Notes: generated by a model not told the origin, from the letters alone. A DNA stretch of 39,402 nt from an archaeon (GCA_020051845.1 JAGVQG010000015.1:1-39402), one strand, 5' to 3'. Positions 1-7,894 are shown, counted from the stretch's first letter. Numbers and translations: made by a program.

Positions 1-272
1 ATAAATACGTAATATTTGTTAAGACAGAGGATAATGTAGTTATTAGGACTCAGGAAGTAATCACAAGATTGCAGGCAAATCTACCCGACGTGTTCATTCT
101 TGCCGCACGAGGGATGGCCATAAGTGTACTTGATACTATTCTCCACGAAATTCGGAGAAGCTACGACAAATATACGCCGATTCGACATGAAGAAGGCAAG
201 CAAGTCACAATCATTCTTCTGAGAATAGGTCAGACCATAGTCGATCAAACACTTGAAGGTTTTGAAGTATAG
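1..272 (+). CDS. 3' end of an Alba-like nucleic-acid-binding protein (partial)
   Basis: The frame is open from base 3 to the TAG at 270-272, giving 89 visible residues; the start lies left of the window. The TTG at 69 is internal, because the frame continues upstream with plausible protein sequence (KYVIFVKTEDNVVIRTQEVI). The segment FILAARGMAISVLDTILHEI resembles the Alba signature, in which a beta strand is followed by ARG-x-AI and a helix. The distance from the IFV strand to the ARG (28 residues) is close to that in Alba (about 26). A lysine-rich strand (EEGKQVTIILLRI) follows, as expected for the beta hairpin. Alba proteins bind DNA or RNA in archaea. The usual Alba KKP motif before the first helix is not evident here, so this may be a divergent member. 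It is the only plus-strand gene and converges on its neighbour. The Alba call is moderate; that it is a real gene is likely. Confidence 0.6.
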   Translation, partial: KYVIFVKTEDNVVIRTQEVITRLQANLPDVFILAARGMAISVLDTILHEIRRSYDKYTPIRHEEGKQVTIILLRIGQTIVDQTLEGFEV

Positions 273-283
273 TCGTCGGTATT

Positions 284-310
284 TCAATCTAATTACAAAT
301 GCCAGATTGA
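284..310. terminator. Stem-loop between convergent genes
   Basis: Perfect 7-bp arms TCAATCT (284-290) and AGATTGA (304-310) enclose a 13-nt loop, 12 nt after the plus-strand stop codon and about 33 nt beyond the minus-strand stop codon. The position suits a shared transcript end for both genes. There is no strong T run, so the role is only inferred. Confidence 0.3.
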
Positions 311-342
311 CCTACCACCACATCATTAATGGAACACATCCA

Positions 343-2460
343 CTACCCTATCTTCTTCAACCGCGCGACGTGTTCATCAAAGGCCTTCGCGCGCTGGGAG
401 TACGCCTCAGCAAGCACGTTCTCGCCAGTCCTACGGACAGTGTCTGAAAGAGCGTGGTGCAATGCTGCTTTAGACGAGTAGTACTTCTTTATCGTGTCGC
501 GGTGCGAAGGCACTGACTCCTTGAGGTAGCCTTGCAACTTCTTAACGACCGGCTCGACGCGGTTCAGCAAATAGCCATAGGCAGTGCCGAACCTCTTCCT
601 GTCGATCATCCTGTGTATGCGGATAAGCCGCATGCGCAAGACGAAGTGCATGAACTCCTCCTTGAAGAGAATAGACGCCAACAACGCAGTCATGACGAGC
701 AGCAATATCAGCAGCAATGCAGGGACAGCGATGGGCAACAGGACCGAACGCACAGGTATCGAGACGACACCAGGGAACTCTATGCCAAGGACCTGCAAAG
801 GCTGTTCTGACTCTGGAAGCGTGCAGGTGCGCGCGATCTCAGGCCTGTCAGAGTTGACGCCGCACATGTTGATGTCAGAGCAGGTACGCTTCTGCCTGCC
901 GACTCCGCACGGACCGACATGGTCTCCGTGATCGAGATGGGTCTGTACTGAAGACTCACTTACTTCCTGGGTGTTCTTGCCGTTGTGACATATGGTCACC
1001 TTGTGGTCCACTGTCCAGTCTGCCTGCGTCCCATAGCTGCACATACCCCATCCATCACAACTCCAATCAGGCTGGCAGAATGGCACACACTGTCCTTCTG
1101 AACACTTCTCGCGGAAACCGCAAGCTATTGTCTGCTTGTCGGTGCAAGTGTCATAGTCGAAGAAACCGCAGACAACGCGAGAATCACCACTGCAATAGGA
1201 GACTCCTGCCTCACACTGGTTCTGGCAGTCACATCCTCCGCCACCACCGCCACCACCACCTCCACCGCCGCTGCTTGAGCAGAAGTATGTCATGAAATTC
1301 TCATCCACCCATGCGCTGCATGCGCCGAAGGAATCACAGGTGCGGACACGCCAATAATATATCTTGAAAGAAGTCAAGCTTGTCGCTGTCTGTGGAGAGG
1401 TCGCGGGATTCACATCCTGCAGGTTAGTGCCAAAGCCTGAATCAAGACCCATCTTGTACTCATCATGGGTAGAGTCACCCTCAGGATCGATGCCTGAGGT
1501 CCACTGCAATGTCGCGCCAGCGCTAGTGGTGGCGTCGACATGCGTAAGGTTGGGCGCGCTAGGAGGATTATTGCCTATGGTCCAACTATCCGTGCTCCAT
1601 GCACTGCAGGCATTAGACGCGAAACCAGGACGACTATCGCAGGTGCGCGCCCGCCAACTATGGCTGCCGAATGCCAGGCCTGAAGCGCTGCGCGGACTGT
1701 CCGCGGGCGAAACCACGCCGCCGCTGTCAAGCTGGAATTCGTTATAGGTAGCGTCGCCATCAGGATCAGTGTAGTTCACCCAGCTGAAATTGGCATCACC
1801 ATAGTGGCCGCTCGGCACAGGGGTCAATAAAGGCGCTGGAGGCGCGTCGTTGAACGCAATGAAAGTGTCTGTCGCCTGAGGCGAGCAGCAGGCGCTGTTG
1901 CAGGTGCGCACGCGCCAGGTCCTTGTGGTGTTGCTGACAGCAGCCACAGGACTCCAAAGATAGCCCGAGCTTTGGACTGATTCAGCGCCGCCATCCAATG
2001 ACAGGCGGTCTGTCGTCGAGAGCAGAAGAGGATCGGCGCCAGAAGTCCACGAAAGCGTGACGCTCAGGCCGTGTGTGTCACCCTGGTCCACTTGGACAGG
2101 AGTCGAGGGCGGTATGCAAAGAGTGATGTTCATGAAAGCGGCCTGATAGGGGTCTGCTGTCGCAGAAGCAGAGCCTGACGCAGTGCCCTTGCTGCCTGTT
2201 CCAGTGACGCCGCCGCCACCAGGCAGGTTCAGGTTGCCCACCACATAATAGCCATTGGCGTCTGTCGTAGAACTACCGCTGCAACCAACGCCAGAACAAC
2301 CGCTGACAGTGACGCTCACAGAGGCGCCGACCACCCTGGAGCCGTTCATGTACACAACATAGCCTTCAGTCGTGCCTATGAAGATGCCAAGAACCTGCGC
2401 TGTCAAGACTATGGCAAGAGCCAAGACTATGACTATCAGCGACAACCCCTTTTTTCGCAT
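343..2460 (-). CDS. FnIII-repeat, Cys-rich surface protein with N- and C-terminal membrane segments
   Basis: Counted from the ATG at 2460 (705 aa): a membrane or signal segment (about 6-28); a carboxypeptidase-regulatory-like Ig domain with a TDANGYYVV motif (about 30-115); three FnIII-like domains (about 116-203, 206-294, 298-393), each with a W-R-[VA]-R-T-C strand; 12 glycines in a row (398-409); a Cys-rich region (410-547); a hydrophobic helix (about 572-598); and a basic tail of about 105 residues, probably cytoplasmic. The Cys-rich region holds a thrombospondin-1-like pattern (W-x-C-x-x-W ... R-x-x-R-T-C) broken by a CHNG ... HLDHGD segment. An ATG at 2475 is also in frame, with GGAG only 3 nt upstream. 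I prefer 2460 because a TATA box lies 27 nt upstream and MRKKG gives a normal signal start. The likely role is a membrane-anchored surface sensor or adhesin. No enzyme motif was seen. Confidence 0.85.
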   Translation of the reverse strand: MRKKGLSLIVIVLALAIVLTAQVLGIFIGTTEGYVVYMNGSRVVGASVSVTVSGCSGVGCSGSSTTDANGYYVVGNLNLPGGGGVTGTGSKGTASGSASATADPYQAAFMNITLCIPPSTPVQVDQGDTHGLSVTLSWTSGADPLLLSTTDRLSLDGGAESVQSSGYLWSPVAAVSNTTRTWRVRTCNSACCSPQATDTFIAFNDAPPAPLLTPVPSGHYGDANFSWVNYTDPDGDATYNEFQLDSGGVVSPADSPRSASGLAFGSHSWRARTCDSRPGFASNACSAWSTDSWTIGNNPPSAPNLTHVDATTSAGATLQWTSGIDPEGDSTHDEYKMGLDSGFGTNLQDVNPATSPQTATSLTSFKIYYWRVRTCDSFGACSAWVDENFMTYFCSSSGGGGGGGGGGGGCDCQNQCEAGVSYCSGDSRVVCGFFDYDTCTDKQTIACGFREKCSEGQCVPFCQPDWSCDGWGMCSYGTQADWTVDHKVTICHNGKNTQEVSESSVQTHLDHGDHVGPCGVGRQKRTCSDINMCGVNSDRPEIARTCTLPESEQPLQVLGIEFPGVVSIPVRSVLLPIAVPALLLILLLVMTALLASILFKEEFMHFVLRMRLIRIHRMIDRKRFGTAYGYLLNRVEPVVKKLQGYLKESVPSHRDTIKKYYSSKAALHHALSDTVRRTGENVLAEAYSQRAKAFDEHVARLKKIG

Positions 2461-2482
2461 GACGCTGCAATACATTCACTCC

Positions 2483-2490
2483 TTTTTAAA
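2483..2490 (-). promoter_or_regulatory. TATA box (TTTAAAAA) of the FnIII/Cys-rich gene
   Basis: The minus strand reads TTTAAAAA, centred about 27 nt before the ATG at 2460. This is the spacing expected when archaeal transcription starts at or next to the start codon (leaderless). It overlaps the region just before the alternative ATG at 2475 and argues against that start. Confidence 0.5.
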
Positions 2491-2521
2491 TGCTTCGACC
2501 ACAAATAGTTATTGAAACGGC

Positions 2522-2527
2522 AAAAAA
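2522..2527 (-). terminator. T-run terminator after the cadherin-like gene
   Basis: Six T's on the minus strand, 31-36 nt after the stop codon at 2558, in an AT-rich stretch just before the next gene's promoter. Archaeal terminators are often simple T runs. This run is short, so confidence is modest. Confidence 0.4.
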
Positions 2528-2534
2528 TACCCAA

Positions 2535-2557
2535 ATGACCAGATGACCAGATGACCA
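2535..2557. repeat. Three tandem 8-bp units (ATGACCAG)
   Basis: ATGACCAG occurs at 2535-2542 and 2543-2550, then ATGACCA at 2551-2557, ending directly at the stop codon of the 599-aa gene. It is a microsatellite-like short tandem repeat in the 3' untranslated region. No function is evident. Confidence 0.8.
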
Positions 2558-4357
2558 CTACTGTTCTGTATCGACCTGGACAACACTCACGAAGCCCGCG
2601 CCTTTTTTGAGCGTCGGTTCTGACTGGCCTAAGGCAGGCACTTTCATGCCGAACCCGATCAGATAGTGGTCATTACCAAGGTTCTGTGCCCTGACATAGG
2701 TCTCGCTGGAGAGACCTGGAATGTTAGTCTTAGTGACATTGCCCTGCACGACCCAGTCGCACTTCGGGTTCTGGTTCGTGAGTTCCTTGCGCATGAACCT
2801 TATTTTCGAGAACCGCTGAGGTTCACCATAGGCAGACGCCAAGAAATCGACCAGGGTCTTCACATCCCCATCATCCACCTGGACGTGGGAGAAATCATTA
2901 CGGCTGGCACGCGTGAATTCGCCTTCGATGCCACCTATCCCGACATAGCCTGCTCCGTCCGAGAATGCTGCTGGAAGGGTGACTGACTCCGCCATCTTAC
3001 ATGTCAATGTGATCTTGGCGCCATAGGGACGGACAGGGTTGATCTCGATAGCAGGATCAAACGGTCGCTGTACGCTCGTGCTCATCTTCATGGTCCTTGG
3101 CCCGGTGGATTTATTGAACGCAGTCTTGCACAATGCATAGCCATTGGCCTTGTCCTTGCCGAGCGCGATGCTCTTCAGCGTCTGCACTGGTTCAGTCAGG
3201 GTGGATCCACTCTCCACATATTCGAGTTGAGGCAATGTGAGCGCCATACCTATCATGTAGCCCTGCTCTGTCACGCTCTTATTGAGCACAGGGTTGAAGG
3301 TCTGCGCTCCGAGAGTGTCGATCGTGAATGAAACATCACCCTGGTTCATGTCAGTGACCATAAGGATCTTCCCGAGCTTGGAACTCTTATACTTGGGAGG
3401 AAGATCCTCCTTTGTAGGTTTCTCATCGCCCGGCGCCGTGGGCGGTATCTTGTACGGCAGCTTCGCGCTTATCTTCGCCGTAGGCGCTGCCAAGAGATAA
3501 TCAACATCAGCGACGGCCTGGGCCCCTTCGACGAACGTCTCGCACAACTGCGAGTTATCCACACCATATGGCTTTTTCCACAACTGGTCCTCGCGCGTGG
3601 TCTTCAGATTCGGGTCAGTGAACACCACAGCCGGATCGAGCGGGATTATCTTGATGCCGAAAGCCTTATCCGAGTTGTCGACTCCGCCATCGGCAGTGCC
3701 GCCATCATCCTTCGCATTCAATGACAGCAGGTCTGTGATGGACGCGCCGTTCGCGCCTTCCAGATATTCTGCGAGAGTGAAGGTCAGCGTTCCGTCGATA
3801 GATATCTGCGGCTGCTGCGAATACCATCCAGGATGGGACGAGGTCACTATCCTGGAGACTATCTTCTGCGCGCTCTCATCGGCAGGCCCTGGAGATATGA
3901 CCGCAAAGCCAGGCACTGAGACAGGACCGCCACCCTGGTTAGCCGAAGGATCTGCAAGCAATATCATGACAGGCGCGCTGTTGACGCCTGTCATCGTGAC
4001 ATTGTAAGTGACGACGCCCTCATTGTAGCTCGGATCAGCGACGCCCATCTGGAAAGAGTCAGCGCCCGCATAGTCCTTGTCAGGCGTATAGGTCACTGTC
4101 TTTCCGTCAGCCGCCCTTGTCGCGACACCGTGCGCAGGACGGGTCCAGAAACCCATGAATGTCAGCGGATCACCATCGGCATCTGTCGTCGAATCCTCGA
4201 CCTTGAGGATCAAAGGCCTGTTCTCCGGCGTCGAGACAGGGACCGTGTTGTCAGCTGGAGTTGCCGCGTATGCCTGCGAGCAGATTCCAAGGACTGTGGC
4301 GCAAACAGCTCCACGAGTGCACTTCCAGATGTTGTTGACGATATCGTTGAGCGCCAT
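2558..4357 (-). CDS. Secreted protein with two cadherin-like domains and an unrecognised C-terminal half
   Basis: 599 aa. Residues 1-31 form a signal peptide with an A-Y-A cleavage motif before ATPAD. Residues about 35-125 match the bacterial cadherin-like/Big_9 pattern (STPEN, TDADGDPLTF, PAHG, TYTPDKDYAGADSF, GVNSAP). Residues about 126-238 match a related repeat (ISPGPADESAQ, QPQISIDGTLTF, DDGGTADGGVDNS). From about 240 on I recognise no family, and no C-terminal membrane helix is visible, so the protein is probably secreted or held by partners. The ATG at 4357 is supported by a TATA box about 27 nt upstream. The NxS/T density is lower than in its neighbours, and the domains are ones best known from bacterial secreted proteins, so transfer is possible. 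It stands alone between a terminator-like T run and its own promoter. Confidence 0.85.
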   Translation of the reverse strand: MALNDIVNNIWKCTRGAVCATVLGICSQAYAATPADNTVPVSTPENRPLILKVEDSTTDADGDPLTFMGFWTRPAHGVATRAADGKTVTYTPDKDYAGADSFQMGVADPSYNEGVVTYNVTMTGVNSAPVMILLADPSANQGGGPVSVPGFAVISPGPADESAQKIVSRIVTSSHPGWYSQQPQISIDGTLTFTLAEYLEGANGASITDLLSLNAKDDGGTADGGVDNSDKAFGIKIIPLDPAVVFTDPNLKTTREDQLWKKPYGVDNSQLCETFVEGAQAVADVDYLLAAPTAKISAKLPYKIPPTAPGDEKPTKEDLPPKYKSSKLGKILMVTDMNQGDVSFTIDTLGAQTFNPVLNKSVTEQGYMIGMALTLPQLEYVESGSTLTEPVQTLKSIALGKDKANGYALCKTAFNKSTGPRTMKMSTSVQRPFDPAIEINPVRPYGAKITLTCKMAESVTLPAAFSDGAGYVGIGGIEGEFTRASRNDFSHVQVDDGDVKTLVDFLASAYGEPQRFSKIRFMRKELTNQNPKCDWVVQGNVTKTNIPGLSSETYVRAQNLGNDHYLIGFGMKVPALGQSEPTLKKGAGFVSVVQVDTEQ

Positions 4358-4380
4358 CAGGACAGGGTAATGCTCCAGGA

Positions 4381-4388
4381 TATATTAA
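4381..4388 (-). promoter_or_regulatory. TATA box (TTAATATA) of the cadherin-like gene
   Basis: The minus strand reads TTAATATA, centred about 27 nt before the ATG at 4357. No Shine-Dalgarno sequence lies between them, so a leaderless transcript is likely. Confidence 0.6.
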
Positions 4389-4404
4389 TCTTGCCAGACA
4401 CCAC

Positions 4405-4416
4405 CACTAATTAGTG
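4405..4416. promoter_or_regulatory. 12-bp perfect palindrome upstream of the TATA box
   Basis: CACTAATTAGTG is a perfect palindrome about 17 bp upstream of the TATA box at 4381-4388. The spacing suits an activator site or the edge of an operator. It could be chance in AT-rich sequence. Confidence 0.3.
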
Positions 4417-4450
4417 ACTATTACAATAAGATTTTGGGTGGCTGAGAATC

Positions 4451-5161
4451 TCAACCTTTCAAGTAGGTCTTGTTGTAGGACAACTGGTCGACCGCGTAAG
4501 AATTCACCATCTGACCCTCGCCGGCAGAGATATTGATGAAAGTCGGCACTGCAGCGCGCGGACTGTAGATGACGAACTCCTGGGACGACGCGTTCCATTT
4601 CATCAAATAGCGGTGCCTTGTGGCGTTGAAATACTTCAGTATGGTCGTGTTGAAATAATACGGATAACCAGGACCGTTCCAGCCCTGCACCATCGATATG
4701 TTGATGTCAGGGACCTCGATGCCTGTCATCATTATCTGGGTGTCGGCGCTGTTCAGGTTGACGAAGTAACTCGTGTTGAACTCCATGGTCGTGAAAGGCG
4801 GGCTTGCCGCGAGAGGGCTGTAGACATCGAAGCTCTGGGTCTGGTCGTTCCAGCGCATGATGAACCTGTAGTCGATGCCTGACATCACCGACCCTATGCT
4901 CGTGTTTGACGTGTTCCTGCACAACGAAACCAGGCTCCAACCAGTGGTGAGCGGTACCTCACAGGTGTTTATAGGGATCCAGAAGAAGCCGACGATACCA
5001 GCAGGAGACGTGCCTGTGGCATGGCCAGTGACCTGCGGCCCATCCTCCGCACCCAGATTGAACGAGAGCACGAAGACAGTGACCTGCAGCACTGTGACTG
5101 TCGCGAACAGCACAACAAGCGCACCTACCGTCCGGTTGCTCACCGGACGACGACTACTCAT
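4451..5161 (-). CDS. Membrane-anchored protein with two W-x-x-x-x-Q-x-F-x-x-YSP repeats
   Basis: 236 aa. An N-terminal membrane segment (about 10-34) is followed by an outside part with two copies of one domain, about 65-137 and 155-225. Both carry the same core: GWSLVSL or GWNGPGY, then Y-x-F/L-M-x-W-N, Q-x-F-x-x-YSP and a closing aromatic strand (TSYFVNL / GQMVNSY). I associate this repeat with surface proteins of DPANN archaea but cannot name a family. It is the third gene of the 396-143-236 operon, 33 nt after the previous stop codon, with a Shine-Dalgarno-like GGGAGGGTGAG directly before the ATG. The orientation resembles the small 78- and 204-aa proteins (short inside part, one helix, outside beta domain). 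Function unknown; probably a surface complex subunit. Confidence 0.85.
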   Translation of the reverse strand: MSSRRPVSNRTVGALVVLFATVTVLQVTVFVLSFNLGAEDGPQVTGHATGTSPAGIVGFFWIPINTCEVPLTTGWSLVSLCRNTSNTSIGSVMSGIDYRFIMRWNDQTQSFDVYSPLAASPPFTTMEFNTSYFVNLNSADTQIMMTGIEVPDINISMVQGWNGPGYPYYFNTTILKYFNATRHRYLMKWNASSQEFVIYSPRAAVPTFINISAGEGQMVNSYAVDQLSYNKTYLKG

Positions 5162-5194
5162 CTCACCCTCCCTTTTTCATTCACTCAACCGTTT

Positions 5195-5626
5195 CTATTC
5201 ACGCAAAACAATCACGAGCATCCTGCCAGTATAGCTACCTTCAACGGCGCCGAATGGGACAGTCGCCGTCGCCTTGAAACTACCGTGCCCCTGTTCAGGC
5301 GTTATGAACAACGGCTGAGGCTCGATCTGCACCCACGGAGTCACGTCACCGAAAGTCTTGACAATCACCTTCACAGACGTCGTGCCTGTGTTGTTGACAT
5401 CGAAGTATCGGTCCGAAATCTCGCCAGGATGCAATCTCCCGAAAGCGACGACGCTCGTGTTAAGGTCGAAACCTGTCGCGCCATTGTTGATCACCTTCAG
5501 CGTCATCGGCATCTCGTAGGCGGCCTGCACATAGACAAGCACGAAAATGACGCTGGTAAGCACGACAATAGCTGCTGATGCCAGCATCAGCATCGCAATG
5601 AACCTCTTGGTAAGCTTAGGTCTCAT
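5195..5626 (-). CDS. Small membrane-anchored Ig-like protein
   Basis: 143 aa. A basic N-terminus (MRPKLTKR) and one membrane helix (about 9-34) are followed by a single Ig-like beta domain. The domain has the order FGRLHPGE, then N-x-T-G, a W-V-x-I-E-P strand, and VPFGAVEGSYTGRMLV, as in archaeal membrane proteins with a NEW3/DUF916-like fold. Its ATG overlaps the TGA of the upstream 396-aa gene by 4 nt (ATGA), and AGGAGAGG lies inside that gene just before it, so translation is probably coupled. Operon context suggests it works with the 396-aa and 236-aa proteins at the cell surface. No catalytic motif is present. Confidence 0.85.
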   Translation of the reverse strand: MRPKLTKRFIAMLMLASAAIVVLTSVIFVLVYVQAAYEMPMTLKVINNGATGFDLNTSVVAFGRLHPGEISDRYFDVNNTGTTSVKVIVKTFGDVTPWVQIEPQPLFITPEQGHGSFKATATVPFGAVEGSYTGRMLVIVLRE

Positions 5627-6813
5627 TTCATCCTCTCCTTCCTGCGTTGACGGTAGTAGATAATCGCTATGATGACAAGCAGCAGGATGAAGGACAGCCG
5701 CACCACATTGGTGATGCCGCTGACTTTCGCCGGCGACTCTATGACCGCAGAACCATCAGGTATTATGTCGAACTCAAGCGCGAACTTCTTAGTGCCGCCT
5801 GCGAACGTCAACTCCAGCACACCAGGATATTTCCCTGGCTTGATCACGGGCGGGATGTTCATGTAATATTCCTGTGTCACCGGCTCCCACGGATATAGCG
5901 TGAATTCAGGACCAGCGGTGCGCCAACCATCAGTCACGTTCGGGCCTACCATGAACACCGCGCGAACACCGCGAAGAGCGTTGTTCCACCGGTTCTGGAG
6001 CGTGAAAACGAGCGGATTCACGTGACCGACCTGCAACACTTTCGTAATGTTCAACAATTCAACATCAAGAGTGCCGACAAAGAAATCAGCGTCCGCAGTC
6101 ACATTGTTCTGGCCGCCATAGACAACGGCATCAGCGCGGTAGACACCCGGCGTCAGCCTGTTGTCCCAGAGCGCGGAAACAGTCCCTGTGCCGCGCGCTG
6201 CGATAGGCATGCGCGATGTCTGCACCTTACCCACAGAGGTATTTCCGTCATAGAAAGTCACATCAGCATAGACATCAGGCGCTTCCTCATCGCCCAGGTT
6301 CTCGATGGTCACCTGAGGACTGAGAGGTTCGTTCTCCTTGCTTGTGGATGGAACGTACAACTTCGCTGTCAGCCACCTGCCAGTGTATGGTTTGGTGATC
6401 TGCAGGTAAGCGGTGACGGCCGTTGTGGCTGTCAACATAGAATGCCCTGGAACCGGCTGTTCATGGGCAGTGACTGTGAGGCGATGCACGCCTGGTTCGA
6501 TGTCCTGGGGAAGCTTCAGCCTAACGACAAACGACCCGACGCCCTTGGGTCCAAGTTGCAGCATATCCTCGGATATGTTTCCGTACTGGTAAAGGTCGCC
6601 ACCAAGGCTAAGCAGTATGTTGACTGGAACAGGATTGCTATTATAGACGCGGAAACCGACAGCCTTCTCAAACCCTGGCATGAACTCCCATTTGTAATCC
6701 TGGGGGATCGATATGCCGACAGCAAGGACAGATGAAGCGAGAATGCAGACAATCAGGACAGGAAGGCAAAGCCTGAATGTCCTGATACCTATAGCGTTCT
6801 TAAAACGACCCAC
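5623..6813 (-). CDS. Ig-repeat surface protein with C-terminal membrane anchor
   Basis: 396 aa with a signal peptide (about 1-31), about three Ig-like beta domains (CARDB/NEW3-like), a membrane helix near 369-387 and a short basic tail (YYRQRRKERMK). The start is GTG: it has AGGAGG 4 nt upstream, and no ATG gives an intact signal peptide. A TATA box 39-46 nt upstream predicts a short leader of about 15 nt. It is a paralogue of the 470-aa protein. Both have the same order of domains and tail anchor, and the motif V-x-N-x-W-N-x-x-x-x-G-V is shared (FTLQNRWNNALRGV here, VVVRNAWNEEMKGV there). It is the first gene of its operon, with the 143-aa gene overlapping its end. Probably a base, chaperone-like or anchoring component of a surface structure; this role is inferred. 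Confidence 0.88.
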   Translation of the reverse strand: MGRFKNAIGIRTFRLCLPVLIVCILASSVLAVGISIPQDYKWEFMPGFEKAVGFRVYNSNPVPVNILLSLGGDLYQYGNISEDMLQLGPKGVGSFVVRLKLPQDIEPGVHRLTVTAHEQPVPGHSMLTATTAVTAYLQITKPYTGRWLTAKLYVPSTSKENEPLSPQVTIENLGDEEAPDVYADVTFYDGNTSVGKVQTSRMPIAARGTGTVSALWDNRLTPGVYRADAVVYGGQNNVTADADFFVGTLDVELLNITKVLQVGHVNPLVFTLQNRWNNALRGVRAVFMVGPNVTDGWRTAGPEFTLYPWEPVTQEYYMNIPPVIKPGKYPGVLELTFAGGTKKFALEFDIIPDGSAVIESPAKVSGITNVVRLSFILLLVIIAIIYYRQRRKERMK

Positions 6814-6851
6814 GAATCCTCCTTTCTCTGTCTTTCCAACACAATACTACC

Positions 6852-6859
6852 TATATAAA
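6852..6859 (-). promoter_or_regulatory. TATA box (TTTATATA) of the 396-143-236 operon
   Basis: TTTATATA on the minus strand is followed about 27 nt later by a predicted transcription start near 6829, then a leader of about 15 nt carrying AGGAGG and the GTG start at 6813. This is a leadered promoter, unlike the leaderless ones elsewhere in the window. Confidence 0.7.
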
Positions 6860-6959
6860 TGTTAGGGTGAGTGTTTTGTGAAGTGTGACAACCACGAAAC
6901 CACTAAATGATGGCAAATATCCTGAAAAGGATGAATATCAAGAACATCAAGAAAATCCT

Positions 6960-6985
6960 AAAAAATCAATAAAAAAAGAAAAAAA
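6960..6985 (-). terminator. T-rich terminator after the 204-aa gene
   Basis: The minus strand carries three T runs (7, 7 and 6 T's, broken by C and ATTGA), starting 13 nt after the TAA at 6998. This is a typical archaeal intrinsic terminator and separates the two surface-protein operons. The rest of the gap, 6814-6959, holds only the promoter of the next operon. Confidence 0.75.
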
Positions 6986-6997
6986 CAATCCGCTTAC

Positions 6998-7612
6998 TTA
7001 TACCTGGGCTGCCCAGAACGTGACGTTCTCTGTCTGGTTGCCTGGCAAGACGTCTGTGCCGATCAACAATTGGTAGTCGATCGTCAGGTCGTCATCGCCG
7101 TCGACGAAGTACATGTTCGTGCAGACAGCTGCTGCCGCACCCTGCGGCAGACCTGTGAATGCTGTCGTCAAAGTGCCTGCGCCAGGGCATGCGCCCGTAG
7201 AGTCAGTCGCCTTGAAGTTCTGTCCACCGCCAGTACCAAGCGAGAAGCCTGTGGCGTTGATGGTCACCGAAGCGTTGACGTTGCCGTCATTGTTCAATGT
7301 CATCGAGTTGACGCCTTCGGTCTTGAAGCAGTTCACTCCGCCGCTGCCAGCTGCCTGGTCAGTGGAGATCGTGCACACGCCTGTGCCGTTCGCTGTGATG
7401 TTGCCGAACGATGAGTCAGCGTCAGTGAGCCTGATCGACAGGACGCCCTGCTCGTTGAACGAAATCGTACCGGTCTGGCTCGTGCCCGTATAGAGTCCCG
7501 TGATTCCGGGTGTGCGCTGCAACACGACATAGGTGCCGCCAACGCTAACGACTATGGCCACCACGAGGAGTGTCGCCAATGTCGCGTTAGAAATGTCTTC
7601 TTTTTTAGCCAT
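6998..7612 (-). CDS. Small membrane-anchored beta-sandwich protein, candidate fibre or surface-layer subunit
   Basis: 204 aa. A short basic-acidic head (MAKKEDIS) and one membrane helix (about 9-31, ending GGTYVVLQ) precede an outside beta domain: GTISFNEQGVLSIRL, SSFGNITAN, LNNDGNVNASVTINAT, and the end DYQLLIGTDVLPGNQTENVT. The second half matches, motif by motif, the last domain of the giant protein (FGSL; NNGNMEANVTI; a closing N-[IV]-T strand). The head and helix resemble the 78-aa neighbour. AAAGGAGG lies about 10 nt before the ATG, and the gap to the 78-aa gene is 22 nt, so the two share a transcript. It is not a classic type IV pilin: no class III signal-peptide motif is seen. A comparison with TasA/camelysin-type fibre subunits is tempting but unproven. 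Confidence 0.85.
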   Translation of the reverse strand: MAKKEDISNATLATLLVVAIVVSVGGTYVVLQRTPGITGLYTGTSQTGTISFNEQGVLSIRLTDADSSFGNITANGTGVCTISTDQAAGSGGVNCFKTEGVNSMTLNNDGNVNASVTINATGFSLGTGGGQNFKATDSTGACPGAGTLTTAFTGLPQGAAAAVCTNMYFVDGDDDLTIDYQLLIGTDVLPGNQTENVTFWAAQV

Positions 7613-7634
7613 GTATTTCTGCCTCCTTTGGGGC

Positions 7635-7871
7635 CTAGCCCTGTTTTATAAACGATACTGTCGCTGTCTCTACAGTCCTGCCTACTGCGACTGCCGGAGC
7701 CGATGGTGAGACCTTGTTGAAAGTCACAACACCAGATCTTGAAGCCGCAGGCGCACCGCTGAAGCTATTCTGTAGCACCAGCCATGTCCCTACCAAGGAC
7801 ACAAGCAGCACAGCAACTACTAATAGTAGCAGAAGCTGCTTTCCCGCATCCTTTTGTTTATTCTTTTCCAT
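7635..7871 (-). CDS. 78-aa membrane-anchored small protein
   Basis: A very basic head (MEKNKQKDAGKQ) and a long hydrophobic helix (about 12-33, ending LVGTWLVLQ) precede a short outside part with two predicted strands (SGVVTFN and TATVSFI). The helix and the GT-x-x-VLQ end are shared with the 204-aa protein, so the two probably share an ancestor or sit in the same complex. Small proteins of this form, next to larger ones with a shared head, recur in DPANN genomes as I recall them; I know no assigned function. The ATG is the first possible start, since an in-frame TGA lies 9 nt upstream. A TATA box lies about 27 nt upstream, which fits a leaderless transcript; GGAGGT is present, but 12 nt away. 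Confidence 0.8.
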   Translation of the reverse strand: MEKNKQKDAGKQLLLLLVVAVLLVSLVGTWLVLQNSFSGAPAASRSGVVTFNKVSPSAPAVAVGRTVETATVSFIKQG

Positions 7872-7894
7872 GCTGGGTCAAATACCTCCACTTG

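Noticed and set aside
81-287. 68-codon minus-strand frame at the left edge
   Set aside because: It is antisense to the Alba-like frame, which is open to the edge and has a recognisable motif; the minus frame has none.
6885-7076. 63-codon plus-strand frame over the gap between operons
   Set aside because: Its Lys-rich translation comes from the A-run that forms the minus-strand terminator, and it runs into the antisense of the 204-aa gene.
6998-7871. The 78- and 204-aa proteins as type IV pilins
   Set aside because: They have a short charged head and one helix, but no class III prepilin cleavage motif, and no pilus ATPase or platform gene is nearby.
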